A stretch of 64,000 nucleotides of DNA from Malania oleifera (GCF_029873635.1 NC_080428.1:68009601-68073600); one strand, 5' to 3'. Shown: positions 38,001 through 48,130, numbered from the stretch's first letter. A program made the numbers and translations. The notes: generated by a model not told the origin, from the letters alone.

Positions 38001-38129
38001 TTGCGCACCAAGAAAAATCCACTTGTAAAAGTATTGTTGAGGAATCATGCAGTGGAGGAGGCCTCGTGGGAGTTAGAGGAGGAAATACGACAGAAGTACC
38101 CACGTCTGTTCAGTGGGGATCAACATTAG
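35051..38129 (+). pseudogene. RT, RNase H, integrase and chromodomain of element C
   Basis: RT (35051-35770 and on): [20 protein letters not shown], then [14 protein letters not shown], then the catalytic FIDD block at about 35785 after an in-frame TAG. RNase H (36112-36560): VIYNDASKKGLGCVLMQHG and [12 protein letters not shown]. Integrase: HHCC-like block (36870-37010, CLTCQQIK), core at 37131-37595 with IVDRLTKTAHF and SDRDPRF; at the third acidic position the frame reads DGQTKRT where relatives have an E, so the catalytic Glu is Lys. The C-terminal part (37809-38129) has a chromodomain-like tail (ILDRKEQELRTK). At least ten stops or shifts. Confidence 0.85.
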
Positions 38130-38491
38130 TCAGAAAAAGAAAAGTAGAAGTTCACATAAGGTAAGTATTGTTTTGATTTTATTTTATGCAATGCAGGGTA
38201 ATGTATGTATAAATTTTGTTTTGAATTATAGGATATAGTGGGTTTTGGGAGAATTTTGATTAGTTATTGTTATCTCCTAGGACCGTATGTGTAACCATGG
38301 TATTCCTCCGCCATAAGTGAGGGTGACCAATAAAAGTACAGCGAATTTTTCCTTTAGAGGTTAGTACATGTATAGTCAACAAATTTCAAGAACAAAATTT
38401 TTAAAAGAAAAGGAAAATGTAGAGATTTTGAAAAATATAATAATAATAAAATAAAAGAAATAACGAAAAGGGGAAGATGATTTGGGTACAG

Positions 38492-38645
38492 CCCAAACCG
38501 TTAACGGTTTCGTGAGGAAGCAAGGAAATCGTCAACGGTTTTCTTTTTACCATGGGCCAGTAATAGGTAAAATAGTTAAAAAGGGGTGGGTAAAACCCAA
38601 ATCATAGACGGTTTTTTGAGAGGAGTAGAAAACCGTCGACGGTTT
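38492..38645. repeat. AACCGTCGACGGTTT motif cluster, C 3' LTR
   Basis: Copies include aaaccgttaacggtttc, aaatcgtcaacggtttt, aaatcatagacggtttt and aaaccgtcgacggtttt, ending about 15 bp before the TATA-like box. Confidence 0.85.
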
Positions 38646-39997
38646 TCTCGGTAGTGCAGGCTATAAAGAAAAACCCGTGAGCTCATTTTTTAAATTTAAA
38701 CAAAACACTCTCTCTCTCTCACACACACACACACACCAAAACCTACGGACTTACCTTCATTTTCCTTTGATTCCCACTCTGTTAAACCTTGTTTTGAAGA
38801 TCAGGAATGACCATGAGGTTCGTGGGAAGGTTCTCTGCAACTTCATTAGAGCAAATTTTCAATTTGAGGTTCCGGGGCATCACTCCAAAACTGACGTTAG
38901 GGTGTTAAATATTAATTTTAATTGCAAAATTTGAGTATTTGGGGCCTAGTAAATATTAAATGATAATATTCCATAGATTAATTTTGGAAAAATATAATTT
39001 CAGGGTTTTAGCTTCGAACGTCATGGGGCATAGATTTTGGGTTTCAGCAGGCTCAACAGGAAATAGGTAAGGGAATAGATTAAGTCAGGTATTTTCAAAA
39101 ATTTATTTATGAATTAATGTAATTTTTGGGAATATTGGTATTGAACAGAAAAAACAGATTTTATAGCATGTTATAGTATAATATGGAGTACAACTCACTC
39201 ATGTTGCATGAGTATAAGTTTAATGAAATTACAGTATGTCAGAATATGTTATATTCATAGAATAAGTATGATTTTACGGTAATTTTAGAAAGATCATAAA
39301 CAGTACAGAAGTTAAGATATTTATATTATATTATGATAATTTAGTCGGCGCAAATGTCGTGATATGATAGTCGGCGCAGATGTCGTGATATGATAGTCGG
39401 CGCAGATGCCATGATATGAGAGCCGGCGCAGATGCCGAGATCAATTTTAATATGACAATTTATTCTGAAATTATTAAATGACAACTTTTATTCAGAAATA
39501 TGTAAAATCCAAATTTTATTTCATAAATATGAAAATGTTATTTATGAACAGAAATATATTATGTGAAATGTATTATATGGTAACAGAACCTGGTTGGTTA
39601 TGCATGTTATGAGCGCGATACCATTGCTAACTAGCTAGATCAAAAAGAAGGATACCCACTGTGTGCCGACTCGTTAGAAGTTTGACGAAGAGTAGGATGG
39701 GAGGATCAGATTGGTGTATAGACAACAGTGCAACCACACTATTCAGGAAGTGTGGGTCGAAGGCCGATTAGCCCCGAAGTGTAGGCGGTGAGAAGGATAC
39801 CCTCTGTGTACTGACCCGTTAGAGGTTTGACTAAGAGTAGGACGGGCAGGCCAAGACGAGTGAGCAATCGTGTGTAGTTATGTCATGTTTGACTTAACCT
39901 GGTAGGTCAGCTAGAGTTAAGTCCAGCCTGCGGGCCGCATAACCCGAGTCATGCGGGTTAATTCATGATTTGCAGTTATACATCTAGGGTAAGATTT

Positions 39998-40390
39998 AGT
40001 AATATACAGATTTAATAGATGATTTAAATGATACAAAAATTTATTATGATATAGTAAGATTATGTTTAAAAGTACAGATTTTCATGTGTTATCAGTTACA
40101 GTTTGAAGATATATTACAGTTATATTATTTGCAGTATATGTTTATAATATGATAAACTCATATTGCCACACACTGATATTAATCTATTTCCTTCAGTAAT
40201 ATACAGATTTAACAGATGATTTAAATGATACAAAAATTTATTATGATATAGTAAGATTATGTTTAAAAGTACATATTTTCATGTGTTATCAGTTACAGTT
40301 TGAAGATATATTGCAGTTATATTATTTGTTGTATATGTTTATAATATGATAAACTCATATTGCCACACACTAATATTAATCTATTTCCTT
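39998..40390 (+). repeat. 197 bp tandem duplication in C 3' LTR
   Basis: The segment starting agtaatatacagatttaa at 39998 is repeated from 40195 with few changes. The matching 5' LTR region has one copy, so this arose after insertion or in the last copy cycle. Confidence 0.85.
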
Positions 40391-40653
40391 TACTAAGAGG
40401 TGTCTCACCCCAGCATCACAAATATTTTAGGAAATCCTGACAGACGAGTGAAGCGAGCTCCGTGATAGAGGAGTTCGTTGGTACTACCCCAGTTGTAGGG
40501 TAAGTAATCGTGTTAGAGACAAGATGGATTTTTGGGGTATATATGTGTATATGTAGAACAGTGAATCTCCGGTATTGTATATAAGTTAAGTATATTATAG
40601 TTCAGCTGCTTAGATGACATGTATGTATAAATAGGTAAATCCCTGGTACCTAT

Positions 40654-40973
40654 CCCAAGATTGTCGTGGGCCGCCGAACAATGCACCCACTTCTCATCAG
40701 AACCGAGGGAACAATCAAGCACCTCGAGGTGGCCAGGCGCATGTTTATACACTTACCTCGACTGAAGTAGATATTGCTGGTGGCGCGGCAGCATGTAACG
40801 TTTTTATGTTTTGAGGCAAGCAATAGTTTTATTTGATTATGGGGTAACGTAGTTATTCATATCTATGGAGTATATTGAAAATTGTCGTATGAGGTTAGTT
40901 ATGTAATACCATAGTTATGTAAAATGATCGGTTAGCAAATTTTGAGGACGAAATTTTTGTAAGAAGGAGAGAT
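40654..40973 (+). pseudogene. Tail of element B gag and 3' internal region
   Basis: It resumes after element C with codons equivalent to QDCRGPPNNAPTSHQNRGN, then APRGGQAHVYTLTS, ending at a TGA near 40813. This matches the post-knuckle gag tail of E. It is followed by tttgaggacgaaatttttgt and a purine tract, then the 3' LTR. A short overlap with the 28480-28498 region (tattgtcgc against gattgtcgt) suggests the junction was rearranged. Confidence 0.7.
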
Positions 40974-42692
40974 TGTAAGGACCCGAACCTAGAAAATAAA
41001 ATAAAAATATATATAAGAAAGGAGAAATAGATAAAAAAAAAAAAGAAAAGGAAATAAATAAAAGGGAAATAAAATAAAGGAAAAGAAAAGAGATGGCCTG
41101 GAACAGGCCAAACCGTCGTCGTCGACGGTTTTAGGAGGCTCAAGAAAAACCGTCGATGATTTCATGCAGGACAGCTTGCTTATAAATAGAGGTTAGGTTT
41201 TTTTTTTTCCAAAAATTTCATATTTTCTCTCTCTCTCTCTCTCTCTCTAAAGCTAGGGTTTTGAAACTTTCTATCTCATCCCTTACATGTCTTTCTCACT
41301 CCTATTTATAAGCCCCCCGGAGTCTGCTCTCGCTCCCCGATCATCTCTCTTCTCTCCACGGCAAGTTTACGGAAGCTAGGGTTTCGTTTTTTGAATGTTT
41401 CAGGCATATTTTCAAGAACAAGTAAGGGGAATAGATTATGTTAGCTTTTTAATAAATTTGAACTAATTAAACAAAAGTATAAGATTGTAGGGTTAAAGTA
41501 TGAGATTTTCTAAATGATTTGAATGGTTGAAATTATTAGTTTGAGTTATTAAACATGTTTTGTAAAGGATTAAAGTGAGTAGGGTTTATCATATCCATTC
41601 TCTTTTAGATATGAATTCTTAGGTTATTATAAACTGTGGAGATGATCATATCCGTATTTTCAGGAATAATGTATTCAAACATAATATGGTAAATTTTTTC
41701 TACAAGCAGTATATTACACTATGGTTAACACTTAAATCGTGTGGCATGAGATTAATTCTTCATAATAAACCGATTGTGATTATTGTGGGGGATAAACTTA
41801 TATGTTTAGGTGATGTGTGGTTATTCGTGTATTTCACAATATAACATTGGCAGGCCAGAAGAGTTTGTTATATTTTCCTTGATATAAATCGCAATGTAAC
41901 GTTGGCAGGATATGAGGAGTTCATTATATTGTCATTTATATAAATGGGGTAAAACGTTGGCAGGCCTAAGGAGATGGTTTACTGATTTACCATAAATAAG
42001 TCATTGTGAAAGTGTAACAGTGGATGTCAGTTGTGAAGTATGTGCTGAGAACGATGGGGAGGGATGCTCAGTACGTAGAGGGAACGATTGGGAGGGATGC
42101 CCTGAGAACCATAGGAAGTGAAGTATTTGTGCATTAGCCTTTGTGGGTGTGAGTACATGTATGTGAAATAAATGTATCGTGATTGTGGATGTGTTATGGT
42201 ATTATGCATAATATGTGTATGCAGATTCTTGTGGTGTGATTGATGATGTATGTATGAGTACAGTTTATGAGTGTCCTTACAATTGTAGTTGATTAAAAAA
42301 CAGTTATGTTTTGTATACATTAAAACTCATGTTAGCCACACACTGGTAATAATATATTCTGTCTTACTGAGAAGTGACTCATCCCATTATACAACTCAAT
42401 TTTTCAAGACCTTCTGGTGATCGAGCTTAGCCAGCTCCAGGGCAGGGTTGGATAGTTTAGAATAGTGTGAGTGGTTGTAAGAACTTGAAGTATTTAATTT
42501 TATGTTTTAAATTCCTGGTTATGTAATATGGTTGAATGGATACACCTTTTTAGATGCATAATATAATACTCCGAAATTTTATTTGAAAATTTTTAATTAT
42601 TTTTCGCTGCTTGAATGATATTTATGGTATCAAAGATCTGTGAATGGAACACATAACACCCCGGGCCCTACTCTCGGGACCGAGGCCTTACA
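40974..42692 (+). repeat. 3' LTR of element B
   Basis: It starts TGTAAGGACCCGAACC and ends CCGAGGCCTTACA. It aligns with 25474-27194 over its whole length, including the motif pair at 41108-41162 and the TATA box gcttataaatagagg at about 41178. Confidence 0.9.
41108..41162. repeat. AACCGTCGACGGTT motif pair, B 3' LTR
   Basis: The first copy reads aaaccgtcgtcgtcgacgg, with an expanded CGT repeat, and the second aaaaccgtcgatgatttc. They lie just upstream of the TATA box. Confidence 0.8.
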
Positions 42693-43948
42693 TTATATAT
42701 TCCCCGAGCAATTATTATATTATCATTTATCAGTCAAAATTGTGTGGCATGAGAACGAGTACTATGGCATAATTAAACATGATGGTTTTATCCAATGGTT
42801 TTATCAGTATAGAATATGGCGACTTATGCCAAGTTATGACATGCCGGTTTTATACCGAGACAGAATATGATGGCTTATGCCGAGTATGATATGCCGGTTT
42901 TATACTAAGACCGGAAATGACATATTTTATACAGAACTATGAACATGTCGGGTTTTATACAATTTTATGAAAATGAAATCATGTTGCAGTTTTTATTATG
43001 TAAATCGCAATATATGGTTTAAGAACCCTGAGGGATCAGATGTAATGAAAGCACGGTACCGTAGCTATAGTCAGGAAGTTAGTGCAACCACACTGGTATG
43101 ATAGTGTGGTGTGGGATAGTCGATTTGGCTTGCATATAGTACTACTCTTGAAGGAAATTCAGGGAGACTCCTCCTAAAGGACATTATGAGAGACCCTCCT
43201 GAAGGACAATCCGGGACAAGGTAGGCAAATCGTACTTACAGACGTACCATTTTTGACTTAGCATTGGTCGACCAGCTATATGCTAAGTCCAGTCTTCAAA
43301 CTGCACAACCCGTCATGGGGGGAAGCATATCATTAGCCTAGTTAGCCCAACAAGGTTGGTTCTTCTATGCATATATTTGTGAATTTACGAGAAATGGGCT
43401 ATATTGAGCTGAATTATGTTATGAAGGAAAGTATATGTATTTTCAGTTATATAGGTGAGTACAGTTTTCAAATGTCATTTTCAGTTCAATTAAATAAATG
43501 GAAATATTATATTCAAACTAAAACTCATGTTAGCCACACACTGATGATAATCTAATCCGTCTTACTGAGAAGTGTCTCGCCCCAATATCCATCTCATATT
43601 TTAGGTCCTATAGGAAATCGTGCCTAGTGGGCTACAAGGCTGGGATTAAACTAATTGGTAGTTATTGTAAGTGCCAGTGAGACACTAGCTTATTATGTTT
43701 GGTTTGCTTTGGGATGTAATACATAATATGGAGATCCATATGTATAATTTGGATGGTTAGAACTCTAGTAAAGTGTTCTTCTGTTGCATGTCTTCTGTTG
43801 CATGTTTGTTTGCAGTTACGGACAGGAACACCCGGGATCCCCTTCTGGGCGTGGGTTATGTAATTTATAGTATCAGAGACTATTACAGGGAATTATGCAT
43901 GTAGAAATAGCACTCTGGGCCCCAACGGGTTTGAGGCACTACAAGTAT

Positions 43949-45236
43949 GCACAATCTTAAAGCAATTAGAAGCACGACTACCATGCGCAAGGAAAGGTAA
44001 AGTTTTACTTCTACTAAGATGACAAGTATCACAATCAAAAGATACTGGAGAAGAAGAAAAGGAATCTTTATTACCCAAAAAATCATGTTTCATAAGATGA
44101 GCCAAGATAATAGAATTAGGATCACCCAATTTCTTATGCCAGACTTCATTATTATTGGCAATAGTCGTATAAGCAAGAGAAATAACATTAGGAATGGAAA
44201 ATTGTAAAGGCAATAAATGTCCCGGCCCCTTTGCGATCATCGTCCCAAACACCTGATCCTGCACAAGACAACCACCACGAGGAAAATGAACATCACAGTT
44301 ATTATCTACCAATTTTCCAACATAAATCAAGTTGGTAGACAATCCAGGAGACACAAAAACATCACAAAAAGAAGAGCCCAAATTACCAATAGCAGTAATT
44401 GGAAGAGTACTACCATTAGCAATTTGAATATTTTGCGTGCCTTTGTACTTAAGAACGCCAAAGAGACCCATCATATTATCAGTCACATGATTAGAAGCGC
44501 TCGAATCAAAAGAAGAAGAAGCTTGTGATTGGCGATTTTGAGGCCACACTCGATAGTCTTTAATGATATGGCCTTCTTTCTTGCAGTAGTTACAAACTTT
44601 CTTAGGATAGTCACGAGCAATATGACCAAACTCCTTGCAACTAAAATAGTGCAACTTGATCCTCCCTCTCCCTTGTGCTGCATATGCTCTACATTCACAG
44701 CCTCAGAAAATACCTTCTTAGAAGTCATACCCATCTGAGTGGATAACCGTTATTCTTCATGAAATAAGTCTCCCAAACCAATATCTAAAGAAGGAACCAG
44801 ATTATGGTTCAATAAACTGGCTCAAACAATCTCAAATTCAAGTCGAAGTTTCATAAATTAAAAAAAAAATGACCGCATAGACTCTCAGCATGAACCTCTT
44901 AAAGAGCCACGAGTGTCGTAGGGGGAACCTTAGCATGAACAATAGTAGAATGCTCACTCCAAAGATTAATAAAACTAGAATAAAATTCTTTAATAGGTAA
45001 ATTACCTTGACTGTAATTACTAATTTCCAACTCCAATTGGAACTTCTGAGCACTGTAATGTGGTAAATACGGTGGAGATAATTCCACATAGCATAAGTCA
45101 TAGTAAAACAACAAAGATTGGTCACAAGGTGAGACTCAGTAGTCCCCAATAGCCAAAAGATCACCTTAGCATCCTTGACCTCCCATTGTGCAAATTCCTT
45201 TTCATCAGTGAAAACTTGAGCATAACTAGAAGGCAT
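43949..45236 (-). pseudogene. Copia F gag C-part, zinc knuckle, protease, pre-integrase
   Basis: Minus strand. Gag resumes near 45236 (DEKEFAQWEVKDAKV), frameshifts near 45100, and continues as FQLELEISNYSQGNLPIKEF. The 44654-43949 frame holds the zinc knuckle region (YFSCKEFGHIARDYPKK then CNYCKKEGHIIKDY, both missing the final Cys), the protease active-site block FDSSASNHVT (DSGAS in relatives), and the pre-integrase block VWHKKLGDPNSIILAHL. The frame is cut at 43949 by solo LTR A; the integrase continues at 24795. It is a long, fairly well-kept pol segment of some 230 codons. Confidence 0.85.
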
Positions 45237-46980
45237 TTTTGTATGCGTGAACGATTGGGATTCGTCCTTTCAGCAATTTTAGGGATTAATCACTTCAGGG
45301 GAGAGAACACGAAGATATACTAATCGGCCGAAATGGGCTAACAACAAAAAAAAAAAAAAATCCTTGTTCTCAAGCACCAACTATGCCTTCACTTCGTTCA
45401 ACGGCTCGGGTTGGCCAACCAATCAATCGAGCAGCTCTCAATAGGGGCTTGTAAGGGGTAGATAGAGATAGAAGGGCTTTGTTTGGCAATAGCTTCGCCG
45501 GGTGGAAAGCATATATCCCCCTTCATCGATAGTGTTTCGTTCATCTTCCCTGCCCTCAATCTCGAGAGATTCATGGATTGAGGAATCCTATTGCAACAGG
45601 GGGGAGGAGGCCTCATCTTCAGCACCAAACCCGGTACAACAACAGCAGGGGGCCGAGCCATCTAATCAGCCCCTCCCCGTTGAGCCATATTCTTATCCTA
45701 ATTAGGGGTGGCAAAACGGGCGGGCGGGTCGGGTCTGGGCGGGTCACCAACGGGTCAGCTCATAAACGGGTCGGGTCATAAACGGGTTGATATTAAATGG
45801 GTCACACACATACCAACCCTAACCCGCCCATTTAATAAACGGGCGGATAACGAGTCACCCGTTTTAAAAATATAATTTATTTATTTTAAAATTTTTCCAA
45901 AAAATCCATATAAAATAACTTTTACAAAAAATATACTACATTAAATTTATTAAATGCAGGATTGTTGAAGCTGGAGCAGTGGAGCCTGGAGGTGTGGACT
46001 GGAGGCTTGAGGTATGGCTTGATCCAGGTCCGTGAGTGGATCGTTCGCAGCACCGGAACCCCGGCACGTTGCAGCACACCAGAGGAGAGCCGGAGAGGAG
46101 AGGATTAAGAGAGTGAGAACTGAGAGGAGAGCCAGAGAGGAGAGGATTGAGAGAGTGAGAGCTGAGAGGAAAGCTGCGGGCCGCGGCATAGCAATGCACC
46201 AAAGGTCCAGAGGAGAGGATTGAGAGAGTCAGAGCTGAGAGCCTAAGAGGAGACTGGAGAGTAGAGGTCGGCGTCGCGGGTTAGGGAAAGGTCCAGAGGA
46301 GAGGAGAGGAGAGGATTGAGAGAGTCGGAGCTGAGAGCCTGAGAGGAGAGCAGCGGTCGGCATTGCGGGTTAGGGACTTAGGGCTTTTTTTGTGTGGTCG
46401 TGTGGGTGGCTGGGTGGAGACTGGAATCATTTCTGAAGAGGGAAGGCTGAACTGAAATTTATACATCTAAAGGATCCCAAACCCAGTTGAACCCATTTAT
46501 AAATGGGTCAACCCGTGACCCGCCCAATTATTAAACGGGTTGACTTCTTTAAACCCGAACCCGTTTTAAATGGACGGGTCCGGATAATCCGACGGGTCAT
46601 GACCCGTTTTGTCAGGCCTAATCCTAATGACGAAGTAATTGGGGGAGATAGCGTTCGCGACATCCAACGGCGCCTTTTGGCGCAATACCCCTCTCCCTCT
46701 GTGGAGATCATAGATATGGCTCGAATAGAAGCGCAAGATCTATTCGAGGTAAAAGTCCAAATAATCCAAAAAAAAAAATGGCTCAATGGGACCCAATTGG
46801 GGATTGGATGGGGCGTGGGGCGTGGGGCGCGAGCCCTCGATAATCTGAGAACTGCTAGTGGGGAAGAGTCCTTGGAGGGTCTTTATGAGATATGGGACGA
46901 CCTCCAAGAAATCAAACCCCTCTCGGACGAATTTTCAAAATTACGAGAGAAAGATCTAAAAAAAAGGTAAGGACGCTATC
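45237..46980 (+). other. Probable mitochondrial-DNA insert in copia F gag
   Basis: This block separates two parts of copia F gag and differs from it in base composition. In plus orientation 45502-45702 and, after the hAT element, 46629-46970 read as one diverged ORF: SSAPNPVQQQQGAEPSNQPL, then EVIGGDSVRDIQRRLLAQYP and MARIEAQDLFEVKVQII, then RALDNLRTASGEESLEGLY after a shift caused by an extra gtggggc near 46825. These strings resemble an uncharacterised plant mitochondrial ORF, recalled, not searched. A poly-A tract lies at 45346-45360. Outer limits are approximate. Confidence 0.55.
45703..46620. mobile_element. Non-autonomous hAT element
   Basis: The terminal inverted repeats are TAGGGGTGGCAAAACGGG at 45703 and the complement of cccgttttgtcaggccta ending at 46620. 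It is flanked by a perfect 8 bp target duplication atcctaat (45695-45702 and 46621-46628). Length is 918 bp, with no transposase. Inside are subterminal cgggtcgggt-type repeats at both ends and a GA-rich middle with repeated gagaggagag units (46080-46360), which produce artefactual Arg/Glu-rich ORFs. Confidence 0.9.
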
Positions 46981-47100
46981 AATATGATTTGATAATTTGT
47001 TCCCAATCAAGAACATTTTAAATTGGAATTCCCAAGCGGAGAAATTATTTCCAGTAAATCGAATAGTTGTCTTTTCAATAGACATGATGAAAGGTACTAA
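46981..47100 (-). pseudogene. Copia F gag N-terminus
   Basis: The minus-strand ATG at 47085 opens MSIEKTTIRFTGNNFSAWEF, then FKMFLIGNKLSNHID, the N-terminal block of copia gag proteins, before the insert at about 46980 breaks it. Between 47100 and the primer site the leader has only spurious ORFs. Confidence 0.8.
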
Positions 47101-47631
47101 AAAAAACAAGCTTAAGCAGTCAACCAAATAAACAGGAAGTCTAACTCAAATCAAGTTCAAATCCAAATAATAAGAGGTTCAGAGACACAACCAGATTACA
47201 AAAGTCCAACAGAAATAAAAAAAAAAAAAAACCCATATCGAACAAGGAGGACCCAAATCAAACATAGAAGCCTAACTCGAAATACCTACCCTATGTGAAA
47301 AATGACACAACAGAGGAAGAAACACAACACCTACGTCGATCCCACTAGGAGTCGAAACTACTAACCACCACAGAAATTGCTGACAACCACAAAAATGTGC
47401 AGCCACGACAAGAAAAACACCGAGATGAGTAGCCCGCAATGAAGGACAGCATGCGCAACTACAAAAAAATTCCAGCAACCCCAAACAAAACTCAAAACCA
47501 CCAAAGTGGACACCACAGAGAAGACTCATGCCCATGAAAAGTAAGAAAGAACTTGTTGAAACCAAGAGAGAGAAAAAACAGCGATGAGAATTGCACCCAG
47601 TGATTAAGACCAAAACGACAGAATCGAAAGA

Positions 47632-47646
47632 GGGGCTCTGATACCA
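47632..47646 (-). promoter_or_regulatory. Primer-binding site of copia F
   Basis: On the minus strand TGGTATCAGAGCCCC follows the LTR end. It matches the tRNA-Met primer site and fixes the direction of the element. Confidence 0.9.
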
Positions 47647-47889
47647 TGTTAATTTTGGTCAGAATCCCCTTTCCATCAGGTTTGCTTTCATTATATAGAA
47701 GAGATTTACATAGTTAATGCTTGATTTTCAACACTTAAATGTTGCTGGATTTTCAACACTATTTATAACCTAATTGTCTGATTTTCAACACTTAAATATT
47801 GTCAGATTTTCAACATTATTTACAGCCTAATCAGTATTGTTAACAGCCCATTATTTACAACCTAATTGCTTGAATTATCTCCATTTACA
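47647..47889 (-). repeat. 5' LTR of copia F
   Basis: On the minus strand it starts TGTAAATGGAGATAATTC and ends CCAAAATTAACA. It matches 19426-19664 and contains repeated caacacttaaat-type units. Confidence 0.85.
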
Positions 47890-48130
47890 ATTTTAAATTC
47901 CACATGAAGTAACTATTGAGTGATAGTGTTGTACTATAGAACTTCAGCTGAAACTTAAAAATGAAGTAACATTGTGCGTAAGTCTCCTTTGAAATGCAAG
48001 ATATAGGAGCCGACCACTTTTGGGGAGGAAATAAAGTAATAGTTATGCTTGCAACCATACATTTGAACTTGATCAACAATATCAAAAATATATTTAGATT
48101 GAATAAAACAAAGGTCATGAGATGCATTGG
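47890..48130 (-). pseudogene. Copia RT relic (element I), 5' part
   Basis: On the minus strand, in decayed frames, a copia RT segment is readable (IQSKYIFDIVDQVQMYGCK, the block around the Q-KY-DLL-K-M---P motif). Its continuation is the RNase H relic at 18800-19425, interrupted by copia F. It is older and much more decayed than F. Confidence 0.5.

Larger units (their letters stand above)
28760..40653 (+). mobile_element. Ty3/gypsy chromovirus-like element C, nested in B
   Basis: It has a composite 5' LTR (28760-31062), a primer site, gag, protease, RT, RNase H, integrase with a chromodomain-like tail, a purine tract, and a 3' LTR (38418-40653). Pol order and C-terminal domain fit the Tekay/Del chromovirus group. 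It is split by solo LTR D. The 3' LTR lacks the last 100 bp or so seen in the 5' LTR and joins directly to the B gag tail, and no clean target duplication is visible. It is defective throughout. Confidence 0.8.
38418..40653 (+). repeat. 3' LTR of element C, 3'-truncated
   Basis: It starts TGTAGAGATTTTG after the purine tract at 38401-38417. An AACCGTCGACGGTT cluster lies at 38492-38645, with the box gctataaagaaa at about 38661 and a CT/CA run near 38707-38738. It contains a 197 bp tandem duplication (39998-40390) and ends at tacctat, 100 bp or so before the expected LTR end. Confidence 0.8.
25474..42692 (+). mobile_element. Gag-only Ty3/gypsy element B (TR-GAG type), split by C
   Basis: The LTRs are 25474-27194 and 40974-42692, both about 1.72 kb and very similar. 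The target duplication ttata flanks it on both sides (25469-25473 and 42693-42697) within solo LTR A. Once element C is removed, the internal region is about 1.6 kb: primer site, gag, zinc knuckle, gag tail (40654-40815) and the purine tract aagaaggagagat. There is no pol, as in element E. Confidence 0.85.
24801..43943 (+). mobile_element. Solo LTR A (gypsy), split by element B
   Basis: The left piece is 24801-25473 (start TGTAGGAACCCGAACC) and the right piece 42698-43943 (end GAGGCACTACA). Together they make one LTR of about 1.92 kb. The flanks agtat (24796-24800) and agtat (43944-43948) are a perfect 5 bp target duplication inside copia F. It carries an AACCGTCGACG cluster at 24892-24970, a CT leader at 25036-25065, and an R/U5 region like that at 14883-15772. 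There is no internal sequence of its own. Confidence 0.9.
19426..47889 (-). mobile_element. Ty1/copia retrotransposon F, host of nested insertions
   Basis: Two LTRs of about 240 bp bound this element on the minus strand: the 5' LTR at 47647-47889 and the 3' LTR at 19426-19664. Reading from high to low coordinates, the order is primer site, gag, zinc knuckle, protease, integrase, RT, RNase H, purine tract: the Ty1/copia order. Removing the inserts (21264-23965, 24801-43948, about 45240-46980) leaves roughly 4.9 kb, a normal copia length. The flanks (ttttt before 19426, atttt after 47889) fit a mutated 5 bp target duplication. Confidence 0.85.

Noticed and set aside
45936-46223. Arg/Glu-rich and Ser/Leu-rich ORFs
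   Set aside because: They are overlapping frames of the GA-rich repeats inside the hAT element.
47272-47613. Minus-strand Cys-rich 113-residue ORF
   Set aside because: It lies in the leader between primer site and gag of copia F; no knuckle spacing is present.
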